Shown: piece after piece, positions 17,663-26,174 of the stretch
How the letters are laid out: the number at the start of each line of letters is the position of its first letter
Position numbering within the stretch: position 1 is the first letter of the stretch
Assembly (NCBI GenBank): GCA_021810805.1
Contig: JAJZHW010000006.1
Location: forward strand, 62,001-126,000
Source of the DNA: Nitrospirota bacterium
GTDB taxonomy: Bacteria; Nitrospirota; Leptospirillia; Leptospirillales; Leptospirillaceae
DNA: 64,000 nt
Direction: 5' to 3'
Made by a program: the position numbers and the translations under genes
The notes under the pieces: generated by a model
Databases searched by the model: none
What the model was told of the DNA's origin: nothing
The model's input: the letters and a program-made list of their open reading frames with translations, nothing else

Positions 17663-17719
17663 CAGGCCAGGACAAAAGCGTGAGAATTGTCACCAAAAAA
17701 TGAAACACTTCAACAAGTC

Positions 17720-17747
17720 TTGAATTTTTACCCTCCCGGGGTATGAT
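17720..17747 (+). promoter_or_regulatory. Probable promoter of the efflux operon
   Basis: TTGAAT (17720-17725), a 16-base spacer and TATGAT (17742-17747) precede the TolC-family gene. The transcript would begin about 85 bases before the preferred start codon. The short AT-rich stretch here contrasts with the surrounding G+C-rich DNA. Confidence 0.6.
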
Positions 17748-17840
17748 AGAGGCCGAAGGTCAGGGATCGATCGCCCGGCGAAGTTGGAGCGAGGGGGCGA
17801 CGAGTCGATGCAGGGATCTGGACAGGACGGAGGGCTTTCG

Positions 17841-19331
17841 GTGAACGACAATTTTTTTCACGCTTTCTCCGAGTCGGAACAGAGCCCCTTCCCCTCCCTT
17901 CGTGACCCTTCATCGACCCGGGAGCGCAGATCAAGGCTCTCCGCCACTCTGAGCGTCGGCATCATGGCCGCGATTCTTCTTTGCCCCCCTCTCGTCGTGG
18001 CAGCCCCCGGGGGGCCTTCTCCGTCTCCCAACGTCACCCTCTCCCAGGCGGTGACGCAGGCCCTCAATGCCCGGCCGGAGCTCCGCGCCGAACAGGACAA
18101 GGTGACAAGCGCCAAAGAGACCATCGGGCAGGCCAAATCCGCCTACTATCCCCAGCTGTCGGCGAGCCTCCAGACCATGTACGCCAACAGCCTTTTTGGT
18201 TTTTTCCTCTTTCCGGGATATCAGTTCCAGGACCTGAACCTGTTGACCTTCACCCTCTCCCAGACCCTGCTGGACTTCGGGAAGACCTCCTCCCAGGTCG
18301 ACCGGAGCCGCTGGGGGTATCGGCTGGCAAAGGCCCACATGGAGACGATCCGGGCCCAGACGGTCCGGGATGCCGAATCGGCCTACCTCACCCTGCTGGC
18401 CGACCAGCACCAGGTCCTGGCCGACCGGAAGAATCTCGAAGATGCAAAGCTTCAGCTCGATCAGGCCACGGTACGCCACCAGGAGGGCTCCGCGATCATC
18501 CTCGACGTCACCCGGGCCCGGGTGAATGTCTCTGCGGCCCGCCTCGCCCTGGTCAAGGATCAAGATCAGGTCAGGTCCGACTCGGTCACCCTGGCCCAGA
18601 TCATGGGTCTGTCCAAGTCGGTCGTCCTTGTGGCCGCCGACCTTGATCGGGACCCCAACGCCCTCTCCGACCCCAACCCCGACCGGGATATCTCCAAGGC
18701 CCTCTCCCATCGGCCGGAATGGAAGGAGGCAACGGCCACCCTCGAAAGCGCCAAGGCGACTCTCAACAACTCCCGGTCCCAGAACTATCCCTCGATCACC
18801 GCCCTGGGCCAGTCATTCACCGCGACTCTTCCCTCCGGAGCCCTTCCCTTCACCTACATTCCCAACAATACCCCCTATTCGACCTTCAGCATCGGAGGAA
18901 CCCTCACCGTCCCGATCTTTGAAGGGGGGTACATGGTCCATCAGACGGCCCGAGCCCGGGCCGATGTCATGACCGCCCGGGACAACCGGGAGGCGACGCG
19001 GCTGGTGATCGCCACCGACCTGAAAAAAGCCGCCCTCTCCATCGCGGATGCCAAAGAGCAGCTCGACTGGGCCGAAACGTCGCTCGACAACGCGCGCAAG
19101 AACGAAACGCTTGTCCAGGAAGCCTACCGGATGGGCCAGGTCCAGTCCGTGGATGTCATGGATGCCCAAACAGCGCTTCGCCAGGCCCGGGAGGCCGTCG
19201 TCCGGGCCCGCTATCTTTTGATGAACAGCAACGTCCTCTACCGGTATGCCATCGGCACCCTGACCCCGCCGGGGGCGCCGGAGTCGGTGGCCGTTGGCGC
19301 AAGGCCGGCGGACCCCGAACAAACCCGGTAA
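17841..19331 (+). CDS. TolC-family outer-membrane efflux protein
   Basis: A 496-residue outer-membrane factor of a tripartite exporter. A basic stretch and hydrophobic segment (RRSRLSATLSVGIMAAILL) form a signal peptide preceded by about 30 extra residues. Two outer-membrane efflux repeats follow: the first with NVTLSQAVTQALNARPEL and the SAYYPQLSAS motif, the second with LSHRPEWKEATATLESAK and SQNYPSITALGQSF. Long alpha-helical, Gln/Ala-rich stretches form the periplasmic barrel. GTG at 17841 is chosen because GGAGGG lies seven bases upstream; ATG 17808 and TTG 17784 are alternatives. It starts a five-gene operon with an adaptor and ABC-2 transporter. Confidence 0.92.
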   Translation: MNDNFFHAFSESEQSPFPSLRDPSSTRERRSRLSATLSVGIMAAILLCPPLVVAAPGGPSPSPNVTLSQAVTQALNARPELRAEQDKVTSAKETIGQAKSAYYPQLSASLQTMYANSLFGFFLFPGYQFQDLNLLTFTLSQTLLDFGKTSSQVDRSRWGYRLAKAHMETIRAQTVRDAESAYLTLLADQHQVLADRKNLEDAKLQLDQATVRHQEGSAIILDVTRARVNVSAARLALVKDQDQVRSDSVTLAQIMGLSKSVVLVAADLDRDPNALSDPNPDRDISKALSHRPEWKEATATLESAKATLNNSRSQNYPSITALGQSFTATLPSGALPFTYIPNNTPYSTFSIGGTLTVPIFEGGYMVHQTARARADVMTARDNREATRLVIATDLKKAALSIADAKEQLDWAETSLDNARKNETLVQEAYRMGQVQSVDVMDAQTALRQAREAVVRARYLLMNSNVLYRYAIGTLTPPGAPESVAVGARPADPEQTR

Positions 19332-19350
19332 CCGGCACCAAGGAGATCCC

Positions 19351-20259
19351 ATGCCTCCCATCGCCAAACGGCTCATCGTTCTCATCGTCCTTCTCGCCGT
19401 CGCCGGCGCCGCCTTTTGGTCCGTCCGCCTCAGAAAAGAGGCCGAGACTCCCAAGGACCGGCTGGTCCTCTACGGCAACATCGATCTCCGGGAGGTCCAG
19501 GCGGCCTTCCACGACACGGGACGCATCGAAAAGCTTCTCTTCGTGGAAGGGGCCTCCGTCCATGCCGGCGAGCTGATCGCCCTTATGGATCCCGTTCGCT
19601 ATCAGGATCTGGTGGATGCCGACACCCAGGCCCTTGTCCACGATACCGCCCAGGAGATCGACGCCCAGAAGACCTGGGAACGGGTCAAAAAACTCACCCG
19701 CGCCGACTTCAACACCCGCCAGCAGCAGGACGACGCCAGGGCGGCCCTCGACATGGCCAAGGCCGCCATCAAAAAAGACGAGGCCCAGAAGGCCTACGAC
19801 CTACGACAGCTGAACGACACCCGCCTCTATGCGCCCGTGGACGGGATCGTTCAGACCCGGATCCTCGAGCCCGGCGACATGGCCTTTCCCCAGACCCCCG
19901 TCTACACCATTGCCCGCACCCGCCCCCTCTGGGCCCGGGTCTATCTTGAAGAGCCGGAGCTTGGCCATGTCCACGAGGGCATGCCGGCCATCGTCACCTC
20001 CGACTCCTATCCGAACGTCTCCTTTTTGGGCTATCTGGGCTACATCTCTCCTGCGGCGGAGTTCACGCCCAAAGAGGTCCAGACGGTCCACCAGCGCACC
20101 ATCCTGGTCTACCGCGCCCGGGTCTACCTCTCCTGCCCCACCCGGAAGCTTCGTCTGGGCATGCCCGTGACGGTGACCATTCCCCTTCACGGAGGCCCCC
20201 CCCTCCCCGCCCGCTGTCCGGACGGCTCCCCCGCCGAGACGATCCATGGCGGAGGATAG
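19351..20259 (+). CDS. HlyD-family membrane fusion protein (periplasmic adaptor)
   Basis: A 302-residue adaptor joining the inner-membrane ABC transporter to the TolC-type channel. One N-terminal membrane anchor (about residues 7-25) is followed by a lipoyl/barrel-sandwich half (GRIEKLLFVEGASVHAGELI), a coiled-coil hairpin (about 90-155, AQEIDAQKTWERVKKLTRAD) and the second lipoyl half (LYAPVDGIVQTRILEPGDMA). A beta-barrel segment completes it. The layout matches YbhG-type adaptors of YbhFSR exporters. AAGGAG lies five bases before the ATG. Its end overlaps the start of the ATPase gene by 14 bases. Confidence 0.93.
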   Translation: MPPIAKRLIVLIVLLAVAGAAFWSVRLRKEAETPKDRLVLYGNIDLREVQAAFHDTGRIEKLLFVEGASVHAGELIALMDPVRYQDLVDADTQALVHDTAQEIDAQKTWERVKKLTRADFNTRQQQDDARAALDMAKAAIKKDEAQKAYDLRQLNDTRLYAPVDGIVQTRILEPGDMAFPQTPVYTIARTRPLWARVYLEEPELGHVHEGMPAIVTSDSYPNVSFLGYLGYISPAAEFTPKEVQTVHQRTILVYRARVYLSCPTRKLRLGMPVTVTIPLHGGPPLPARCPDGSPAETIHGGG

Positions 20260-22039
20260 GAGCCGGCCCGGTCCTGCCATCCGGATCAGCCACCTCGTCC
20301 GAACCTTCCGGACACCCCGAGGGATCATCCGGGCTCTCGACGACGTCTCCTTTGAGGTCTCCCCGGGGACCATTACCGGGATCATCGGTCCCGACGGAGC
20401 CGGCAAGACCACGCTGATGCGGATCCTGGCCGGAATCATGGAGGCCGACTCAGGGACATTGGAGATCCTGGGCCGGGACCCACGGAAGGACCGGGAGGCC
20501 ATCCTCGACAACCTGGGCTACATGCCCCAGAAGTTCGGTCTCTACGAAGATCTGACAGTGGGGGAGAACCTCGACCTCCATGCCGATCTCCACGGCGTTC
20601 CCCGGGAGAGGAGGGCCGAGCTTTATGCCCCGATGTTGCGCATGACCGCCCTGGCCCCCTTCAACGATCGCCTCGCGGGCAAGCTCTCCGGAGGGATGAA
20701 GCAGAAGCTCGGCGTGGCCTGCTCGCTGGTCCATGCCCCCGCCCTTCTTCTTCTCGACGAACCCACCGTGGGGGTCGATCCGGTCTCCCGCCGGGAGCTC
20801 TGGGAGATCCTCCGGACGGAGGTCCAAAAATCCTCCACGACCCTGCTGGTGAGCACGGCCTACATGGACGAGGCGGAAAAGTTCGACCGGGTGGTGATCC
20901 TCTACGACGGAAAGATCCTGGGGGAAGGTCCTCCCCAGGACTTTGTCAAAGAGGCCGCCGGCCATGTCTTTCGGATCTCCCTGCCCGACATGGCGCCCCG
21001 ACGGCTCGAGCCGGAGATCGCCGCCCTCCCCGGTGTGGCCGACTGCTCGGGCTCGGAGCTGGGCGTTCGCACCGTCACCCTCACCCCCTCCCCGCCGACG
21101 CTCCCGGCCAACATTTCCGCCAAGATCGAGCCGACCGACCCTTCCTTCGAGGACGCCTTCATGAGGCGGCTGGCCCTCAAGTCAATTGGGAGAGGCGGAG
21201 AGAGCGCCGCGCCCTCCCCCCGAAAAGAGCTCTCCTGGAGCGAAGGGGGAAGGTCCGGCTCTGATGGTCAGACAGCCATCGAGATCCGGGAGCTGACCCG
21301 CACCTTCGGGAGCTTCGTGGCGGTAAACCGGCTCACCTTTTCGGTGGGGCGGGGAGAGATCTTTGGCCTTCTGGGCGCCAACGGGGCCGGCAAGACGACC
21401 ATCTTCCGGATGCTGGCAGGGCTCCTGCTTCCCAGCTCGGGGGTTCTGAGAATCGACGGCCAGGATGTCACCGGAGGGAATGTGGCGGCCCTCCGGGGGC
21501 GCCTGGGGTACATGTCCCAAAAGTTCTCCCTCTATGCCCAGCTCACCGTGCTCCAGAACCTCACTTTTTTCAGCAGTGCCTACGGAATGGGGGGCAAGCG
21601 CCAACGGGACCGGGTGGAGGAGCTTCTCGAGTTCTTCGACCTCGCCCCCTTCAAAAACGAATCCTCGGGGCTCCTCCCGCTGGGGTTCCGGCAGCGGCTG
21701 GCCCTGGCGGCCTCCATCATGCACGAGCCCTCGATCCTCCTTCTCGACGAGCCCACCAGCGGGGTGGATCCGGTGGCCCGGCGGGAGTTCTGGCGGGTCA
21801 TCAGCCAGATTTCGCTCCGGGGGGTCTCGGTCCTGGTGACCACGCACTTCATGGGGGAGGCCACTGCCTGCGACCGGCTGGCCATCATGGCCCAGGGACG
21901 TCTGGTGGCTCTGGGCTCCCCCCGGGAGATCACCGACTCCGCCAAAACATCGGCCAACCCGCAGCCGACCCTGGAGGAGGCCTTTATCCGGCAGCTCGAA
22001 AAATCCGGAACCCTCGAGGCCGCGAGGGCCCTGGGATGA
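20246..22039 (+). CDS. Fused tandem ABC transporter ATPase (YbhF-like)
   Basis: A 597-residue protein with two ATP-binding cassettes in one chain. The first has Walker A GPDGAGKTT (48-56), signature LSGGMKQK and Walker B LLLLDEPTVGVD; the second has Walker A GANGAGKTT (about residue 380), Walker B ILLLDEPTSGVD and a signature region reading LPLGFRQRLALA instead of LSGGQ. A degenerate second signature is common in fused ATPases of this type, so it is not necessarily a defect. The two cassettes would energise the ABC-2 permease pair encoded next. The gene overlaps its neighbours at both ends (14 bases, and ATGA), implying coupled translation. Confidence 0.94.
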   Translation: MAEDRSRPGPAIRISHLVRTFRTPRGIIRALDDVSFEVSPGTITGIIGPDGAGKTTLMRILAGIMEADSGTLEILGRDPRKDREAILDNLGYMPQKFGLYEDLTVGENLDLHADLHGVPRERRAELYAPMLRMTALAPFNDRLAGKLSGGMKQKLGVACSLVHAPALLLLDEPTVGVDPVSRRELWEILRTEVQKSSTTLLVSTAYMDEAEKFDRVVILYDGKILGEGPPQDFVKEAAGHVFRISLPDMAPRRLEPEIAALPGVADCSGSELGVRTVTLTPSPPTLPANISAKIEPTDPSFEDAFMRRLALKSIGRGGESAAPSPRKELSWSEGGRSGSDGQTAIEIRELTRTFGSFVAVNRLTFSVGRGEIFGLLGANGAGKTTIFRMLAGLLLPSSGVLRIDGQDVTGGNVAALRGRLGYMSQKFSLYAQLTVLQNLTFFSSAYGMGGKRQRDRVEELLEFFDLAPFKNESSGLLPLGFRQRLALAASIMHEPSILLLDEPTSGVDPVARREFWRVISQISLRGVSVLVTTHFMGEATACDRLAIMAQGRLVALGSPREITDSAKTSANPQPTLEEAFIRQLEKSGTLEAARALG

Positions 22040-23166
22040 GCCGTCTCACTGACAGTACCCGGCGCACCCGGGCCATGATCAAAAAGGAGTCCCTCCAGAT
22101 CCTCCGGGACCCCTCGAGCCTTCTGATCGCCATCGCCCTGCCGATCCTTCTCCTTTTGATCTTCGGCTACGGGGTCTCCCTCGATGCCCGCCACGTTCCC
22201 ATCGCGGTCGTCGAGGACGCACGAACACCGGCGGCCGAGGGGTTCGTGGCGGGACTTCGCCATTCCCCCTGGTTCATTCCTGTTCCCTATCCCGACATCC
22301 ACGATGCCGTGGCGGCCCTGCAGCGTCAGGATGTGGACGGGATCCTCTGGCTCCGGGAAAACTTCGGACGATCGATGGAATCCTTCCGGAACCACGGAGT
22401 CCATGTGGTGGTCAACGGCGTCGACGACAACACCGCCCGTCTAGTGGAAGGATATCTTCAGAACACCTGGGGAAACTGGCTCGCCCAGCGGAACCTCCGG
22501 GGACGAACCCTCTCCATCCTTCCCGTGGGGCTCGATCTGAGGATCCTCTACAACCCCAACGTGCGCAGCCGGGACTTTCTCATCCCCGGTCTCATCGCGG
22601 TGATCATGACCCTCATCGGGGCGCTCCTCACCTCCATGGTGGTGGCCCGGGAGTGGGAGCGCGGCACCCTGGAATCCCTCTTCTCCACCCCGGTCACGAT
22701 CCCGGAGATCCTCCTGGGGAAGTTCCTCCCCTACTTCGCACTGGGGATGGCCGGCATGGGGATCTCGGTGCTCATGGGCCACTTTCTCTTCGGGGTCCCG
22801 CTGCGGGGATCCCTGCTGGCACTGATTCTGACCTCCGGACTCTTCCTCACCACCGCCCTGGGGATGGGGCTGGTCATCTCCACCGTCTCGAAGAACCAGT
22901 TCGTCGCCGGACAGATCGCCATCGTCTTCACCTTCCTGCCGGCCTTCATCCTCTCGGGGTTCATCTTTGACATCCACTCCATGCCCTTTTTCATCCGCAT
23001 CCTCACCCACATCATCCCGGCCTCCTATTACGTCACCATCCTCCAGTCCCTCTTTCTGGCCGGGGACATCCCGGGGGTCATCTGGCCCAATGCGGCGGCG
23101 TTGTTTTTCTTCGCCCTGGGCCTTTTCGCCATTTTGTTCAAGATCAGCCGAAAGAGGATCCTGTGA
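22036..23166 (+). CDS. ABC-2 type transporter permease (YbhS-like)
   Basis: A 376-residue inner-membrane permease. The layout is that of ABC-2 exporters of the YbhS/YhhJ type: one N-terminal span (about residues 25-50), a large periplasmic domain (about 50-175), then five spans toward the C-terminus. Family motifs are IKKESLQILRDPSSL near the start, VAREWERGTLESLFSTPV in the cytoplasmic loop and an ILSGFIFDIHSMP segment. It begins with an ATGA overlap with the ATPase and ends with a GTGA overlap with the second permease. The pair probably forms a heterodimer. The exported substrate is unknown. Confidence 0.93.
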   Translation: MSRLTDSTRRTRAMIKKESLQILRDPSSLLIAIALPILLLLIFGYGVSLDARHVPIAVVEDARTPAAEGFVAGLRHSPWFIPVPYPDIHDAVAALQRQDVDGILWLRENFGRSMESFRNHGVHVVVNGVDDNTARLVEGYLQNTWGNWLAQRNLRGRTLSILPVGLDLRILYNPNVRSRDFLIPGLIAVIMTLIGALLTSMVVAREWERGTLESLFSTPVTIPEILLGKFLPYFALGMAGMGISVLMGHFLFGVPLRGSLLALILTSGLFLTTALGMGLVISTVSKNQFVAGQIAIVFTFLPAFILSGFIFDIHSMPFFIRILTHIIPASYYVTILQSLFLAGDIPGVIWPNAAALFFFALGLFAILFKISRKRIL

Positions 23167-24281
23167 AGGCCGCCATCATTCGCATTCTGAGACTTGCCCA
23201 GAAGGAGTTTCTGGCGCTTCTTCGGGACAAGAAGAGCCGGATGGTGCTCATCGTCCCCCCCCTGGTCCAGCTCATCGTCTTCAGCTATGCCGCCACCTTC
23301 GATTTAAAGCACATTGCCTACGCCGTCTGGAACGAGGATCCCGGTCTCTATTCGCGGCAGGTTCTGGCACGGTTCTCGGGATCGAGGAACTTCAACTTCC
23401 GGCAGTCCGTCTCCTCCCCGGAGGAGGTCCGGCGGCTTATCGACAACCGCCAGGTCCTTTTGGTCCTCCACATCCGCTCCACCTTCAGCCGGGATCTCCT
23501 CTCGGGCAAGCCCGCCACCGTCGAGGCGATCCTCGACGGACGCCAGAGCAATACGGCCATGGTGCTCGCCGGCTACGTCCAGACCATCGTCTCAGGTTAT
23601 AACAGCGACATGACCACGGCCCTGGCCCTGGCGCCCCCTGCCGCGCCGCTGACCCTCCGGGCCTGGTACAACCCGAACCTCAAGAGCCGCTGGTTCATTG
23701 TGCCGGGGATCGTTGGTCTTTTAACCCTGGTGGTCTCGCTTCTCGTCACGGCCCTCTCGGTGGCCCGGGAACGGGAAGACGGCACCTTCGACCAGCTTCT
23801 GGTGACCCCGCTCACCCCCTTCGAGATCATCCTGGGCAAGATCATTCCGGGCTTTGTCATCGGATTTGCCGAGTCTACGGCCATCGTCCTGGTCGCCACC
23901 CTCCTCTTTGATGTCCCACTGCGGGGATCGGTCGCGGCCCTCTATCTGGGGATCTTCCTCTTCACCCTTTCGGGGCTGGGCGTGGGGCTCATGATCAGCG
24001 CCATCTCCCAAACCCAGCAGCAGGGACTCCTGGGGGCCTTTCTCTTTCTTGTCCCCTCGATCATCCTCTCGGGTTTTGCCACGCCGATTGCCAACATGCC
24101 GAAGATCATCCAGGACATGACCCTGATCAACCCGCTTCGTTACTTTCTGGTGATCCTCCGGGAGGTCTTTCTCCAGGGGGCGGGGGTGCGCCTTCTTCTC
24201 CCCGAGTATGCCGCTCTCCTGACCATTGGTCTGGCGGCCCTGACCATGGCCGCCATCTTTTTCCGGAAGCGGCTCGGATAA
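23163..24281 (+). CDS. ABC-2 type transporter permease (YbhR-like)
   Basis: A 372-residue second permease, paralogous to the preceding one: RLAQKEFLALLRDKKSRMVL at the N-terminus, a periplasmic loop of about 125 residues, the ALSVAREREDGTFDQLLVTP cytoplasmic motif and a C-terminal group of five spans with LSGFATPIANMP. The start is a GTG at 23163 in a GTGA overlap. It closes the tolC-hlyD-ATPase-permease-permease operon. The arrangement matches exporters linked in other bacteria with drug or cation efflux, but nothing here identifies the cargo. Confidence 0.93.
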   Translation: MKAAIIRILRLAQKEFLALLRDKKSRMVLIVPPLVQLIVFSYAATFDLKHIAYAVWNEDPGLYSRQVLARFSGSRNFNFRQSVSSPEEVRRLIDNRQVLLVLHIRSTFSRDLLSGKPATVEAILDGRQSNTAMVLAGYVQTIVSGYNSDMTTALALAPPAAPLTLRAWYNPNLKSRWFIVPGIVGLLTLVVSLLVTALSVAREREDGTFDQLLVTPLTPFEIILGKIIPGFVIGFAESTAIVLVATLLFDVPLRGSVAALYLGIFLFTLSGLGVGLMISAISQTQQQGLLGAFLFLVPSIILSGFATPIANMPKIIQDMTLINPLRYFLVILREVFLQGAGVRLLLPEYAALLTIGLAALTMAAIFFRKRLG

Positions 24282-24307
24282 CTTCGAATCCCATGAGGTC
24301 CCACACC

Positions 24308-24808
24308 ATGGCAACGTCTCCTTCCCGCCCCCTCTCCGCCGCGACACTCTTTCGCCTCCCCCCTCTGGGTCCCTTGCCACAAGGCTTCGTCATAGCCTTC
24401 GGAATGGACGGAGAGGCTCTCCGCCTCCAGCCGGCCCGGGGAGAGGAGGCATTTTCTTCCCCCCTCCCCCCCGACCATCCCCTTATGCCCCTTCTCCCGA
24501 TGATCCTCGAAGGAAAGGCCTCCTGGGTCGCCCCCCTGCCGCCGCAGATCCGTCCCTTCGACAGGGAGGTCCTCGAGGCGGTCCGCCGAATCCCCTTCGG
24601 AGCCACCGCAAGCTACGCGGAGGTGTCGAGGGCCCTTGGACGGGCGAAGGCCTTCCGGGCCGTGGGCGGGGCCCTCGCCCGCAATCCCCTTCTTCTTCTC
24701 ATTCCCTGCCATCGGGTCGTCCGTGGCTCGGGAGAGACGGGCGGCTATGCCGGCGGGGCGGAGCTCAAGGGGCGCATTCTGGGGTGGGAGAAAGAACGAA
24801 AAGAGTAG
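24308..24808 (+). CDS. ogt: Methylated-DNA--protein-cysteine S-methyltransferase
   Basis: A 166-residue suicide DNA-repair enzyme that moves alkyl groups from O6-alkylguanine to its own cysteine. The active-site motif is LLIPCHRVVRG, and the preceding helix-turn-helix (FDREVLEAVRRIPFGATASY, then AEVSRALGRAKAFRAVGGAL) is typical. The N-terminal domain is short and poorly conserved, as in Ogt. ATG 24308 has GAGG nine bases upstream; ATG 24293 in the same frame is equally possible. It lies 26 bases after the permease gene, and the following minus-strand gene ends 68 bases away, so it may be transcribed with the efflux operon. Confidence 0.92.
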   Translation: MATSPSRPLSAATLFRLPPLGPLPQGFVIAFGMDGEALRLQPARGEEAFSSPLPPDHPLMPLLPMILEGKASWVAPLPPQIRPFDREVLEAVRRIPFGATASYAEVSRALGRAKAFRAVGGALARNPLLLLIPCHRVVRGSGETGGYAGGAELKGRILGWEKERKE

Positions 24809-24876
24809 ACCTGCGGAGCAACGAACCAGGGAGAAGTGGGGGGGCAAAAGGGGAAGCGACGGCCTGAAATCAAAGG

Positions 24877-25344
24877 TCAGGGCGTGCCAGCCGGAGGAAT
24901 CCGGCGGGAGCGGACGCGGATGATCCGGGTTCCGGAGAGGCAGTCGTGAAGGGCCAGCCGCCGGTCGTTGGCCAGCACCGTCAGGAACCCCAGCCCCAGA
25001 AAGAGCGTCGAAACGGCCAGGAGAAGGGTCCGCCACAGGGCCCGCATCCCCCCGATGCGACGGAGCTCCCCGCCCTCCCGATCCCGGATGACGGTGAGAC
25101 CGAAGGCCACAAGGCCCGGTGTCTCCGAATTGACCGCCAGAAAGAGGAAGAAGTAGAGAAAAACCCCCAAGAGCCAGACCAACGGATGGGACGGAGCCAG
25201 GGCCCACTCCCGAAGGGGGTTGAAGAGGTCGTCGGGGTCGGTTCCCCGGAGAAAGGCCTGACGAAGGAGCCAGAGGCCGGTCGAGGCGAGAAAGAGCCCG
25301 AAGAAGAGGTCGATCCAAAAGGCGAGCAGACGACGGCCGATCAT
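24877..25344 (-). CDS. RDD-family membrane protein
   Basis: A 155-residue membrane protein with the RDD signature: Arg and Asp in GRRLLAFWIDLFFG at the N-terminus and a C-terminal DRRLALHDCLSGTRII. Three hydrophobic segments are visible (about 8-25, 55-72 and 100-122). RDD proteins are poorly characterised, some being linked to ion transport. It is the last gene of the heat-shock operon and overlaps rsmE as ATGA. An unusual detail is the cysteine in the normally conserved HD-x-LS-GT region (HDCLSGT). Confidence 0.88.
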   Translation of the reverse strand: MIGRRLLAFWIDLFFGLFLASTGLWLLRQAFLRGTDPDDLFNPLREWALAPSHPLVWLLGVFLYFFLFLAVNSETPGLVAFGLTVIRDREGGELRRIGGMRALWRTLLLAVSTLFLGLGFLTVLANDRRLALHDCLSGTRIIRVRSRRIPPAGTP

Positions 25345-26174
25345 GATCCCTCCCTCCGTTCACCCCCCGCCCCCTCCTGGGAGAGAAGGGAGGCTACCAC
25401 CACCGGAGCAAGGCGTCCCGGGAGAACCAGGGGCCCCAGGGAGACCCGATGGAGCGCTCCTCCCTTTTTCCCGAACTCCTCCACAAGCGCCCGCTCGCGC
25501 CCAGACCACCCGCCCTCGGGGCCGATCGCCGCCACCGAGGATGCGGACCCGAGCTTCCCCAGCGCTTCCCGGAGTCCCACTGTGGGCGCGATCGTATCGC
25601 AAAAGAGAAGCGACTCCTTGTCCGGGATCTTTGATAAAAGCTCCGGCAAGGTCACCGGATCCGCAATCTCCATCCGGTCGGCCCGGCCCGAGAGCTGGCT
25701 GGCCTCCCGGACCTTCGCCATCAGACGCTCCCGTTTTTTTTCCAGGACGGCGGAGGACCAGCGAAGCTGCGAGCGATCGGCCAGGAGGGGCACAAGGCGG
25801 CGGACCCCCAGAATGGCGGCCGGCTCGACGAGGTCCTCCCAGCCCTCCCCCTTGAGAAGGGCCACCGCCAGATCAAAGGTCTGCCGGCGGACCGGGGTTC
25901 CCTGGGAGATTTCACTCAAGGTCAGCCTTGGAGGAGTCACTCCCTCCACACGGGCCCAGCGACGCTGGCCGGGTTGATCGGGGTCCACAAAAAGAAAGCG
26001 GTCGCCAACCTGGGCCCGCAGGCTCCGAAAGAGATGTCGCGAGAGAGTCTCTCCCGGAAAAAGAACCTCCCCCTCCGATGTCCATTCGATCCGGTCGGAG
26101 GGAGTGAGCCAGAAGAGGACCGGCCCGGGGGAGCGCCCCTCGTCTTTATCCCCTTCACGATCCTGGTCAGTCAA
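25341..26174 (-). CDS. rsmE: 16S rRNA (uracil1498-N3)-methyltransferase RsmE
   Basis: A SPOUT-fold methyltransferase of about 277 residues acting on U1498 of 16S rRNA. It has a PUA-like N-terminal part ([20 protein letters not shown]) and the SAM-binding knot with [11 protein letters not shown] and [20 protein letters not shown], the family usually having LGxRILRxETA at that place. No ATG or GTG lies near the expected N-terminus; a TTG at 26174 is chosen, which overlaps the dnaJ stop in the sequence TTGACTGA. That start gives about 20 residues more than usual, so it is uncertain. Linkage with dnaJ is common in bacteria. Confidence 0.88.
   Translation of the reverse strand: MTDQDREGDKDEGRSPGPVLFWLTPSDRIEWTSEGEVLFPGETLSRHLFRSLRAQVGDRFLFVDPDQPGQRRWARVEGVTPPRLTLSEISQGTPVRRQTFDLAVALLKGEGWEDLVEPAAILGVRRLVPLLADRSQLRWSSAVLEKKRERLMAKVREASQLSGRADRMEIADPVTLPELLSKIPDKESLLFCDTIAPTVGLREALGKLGSASSVAAIGPEGGWSGRERALVEEFGKKGGALHRVSLGPLVLPGRLAPVVVASLLSQEGAGGERREGS

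Noticed and set aside
21660-21710. Damaged second ABC signature (LPLGF for LSGGQ) as a sign of pseudogene
   Set aside because: Walker A and B are intact and fused double ATPases of this type often have one degenerate signature, so it is probably functional.
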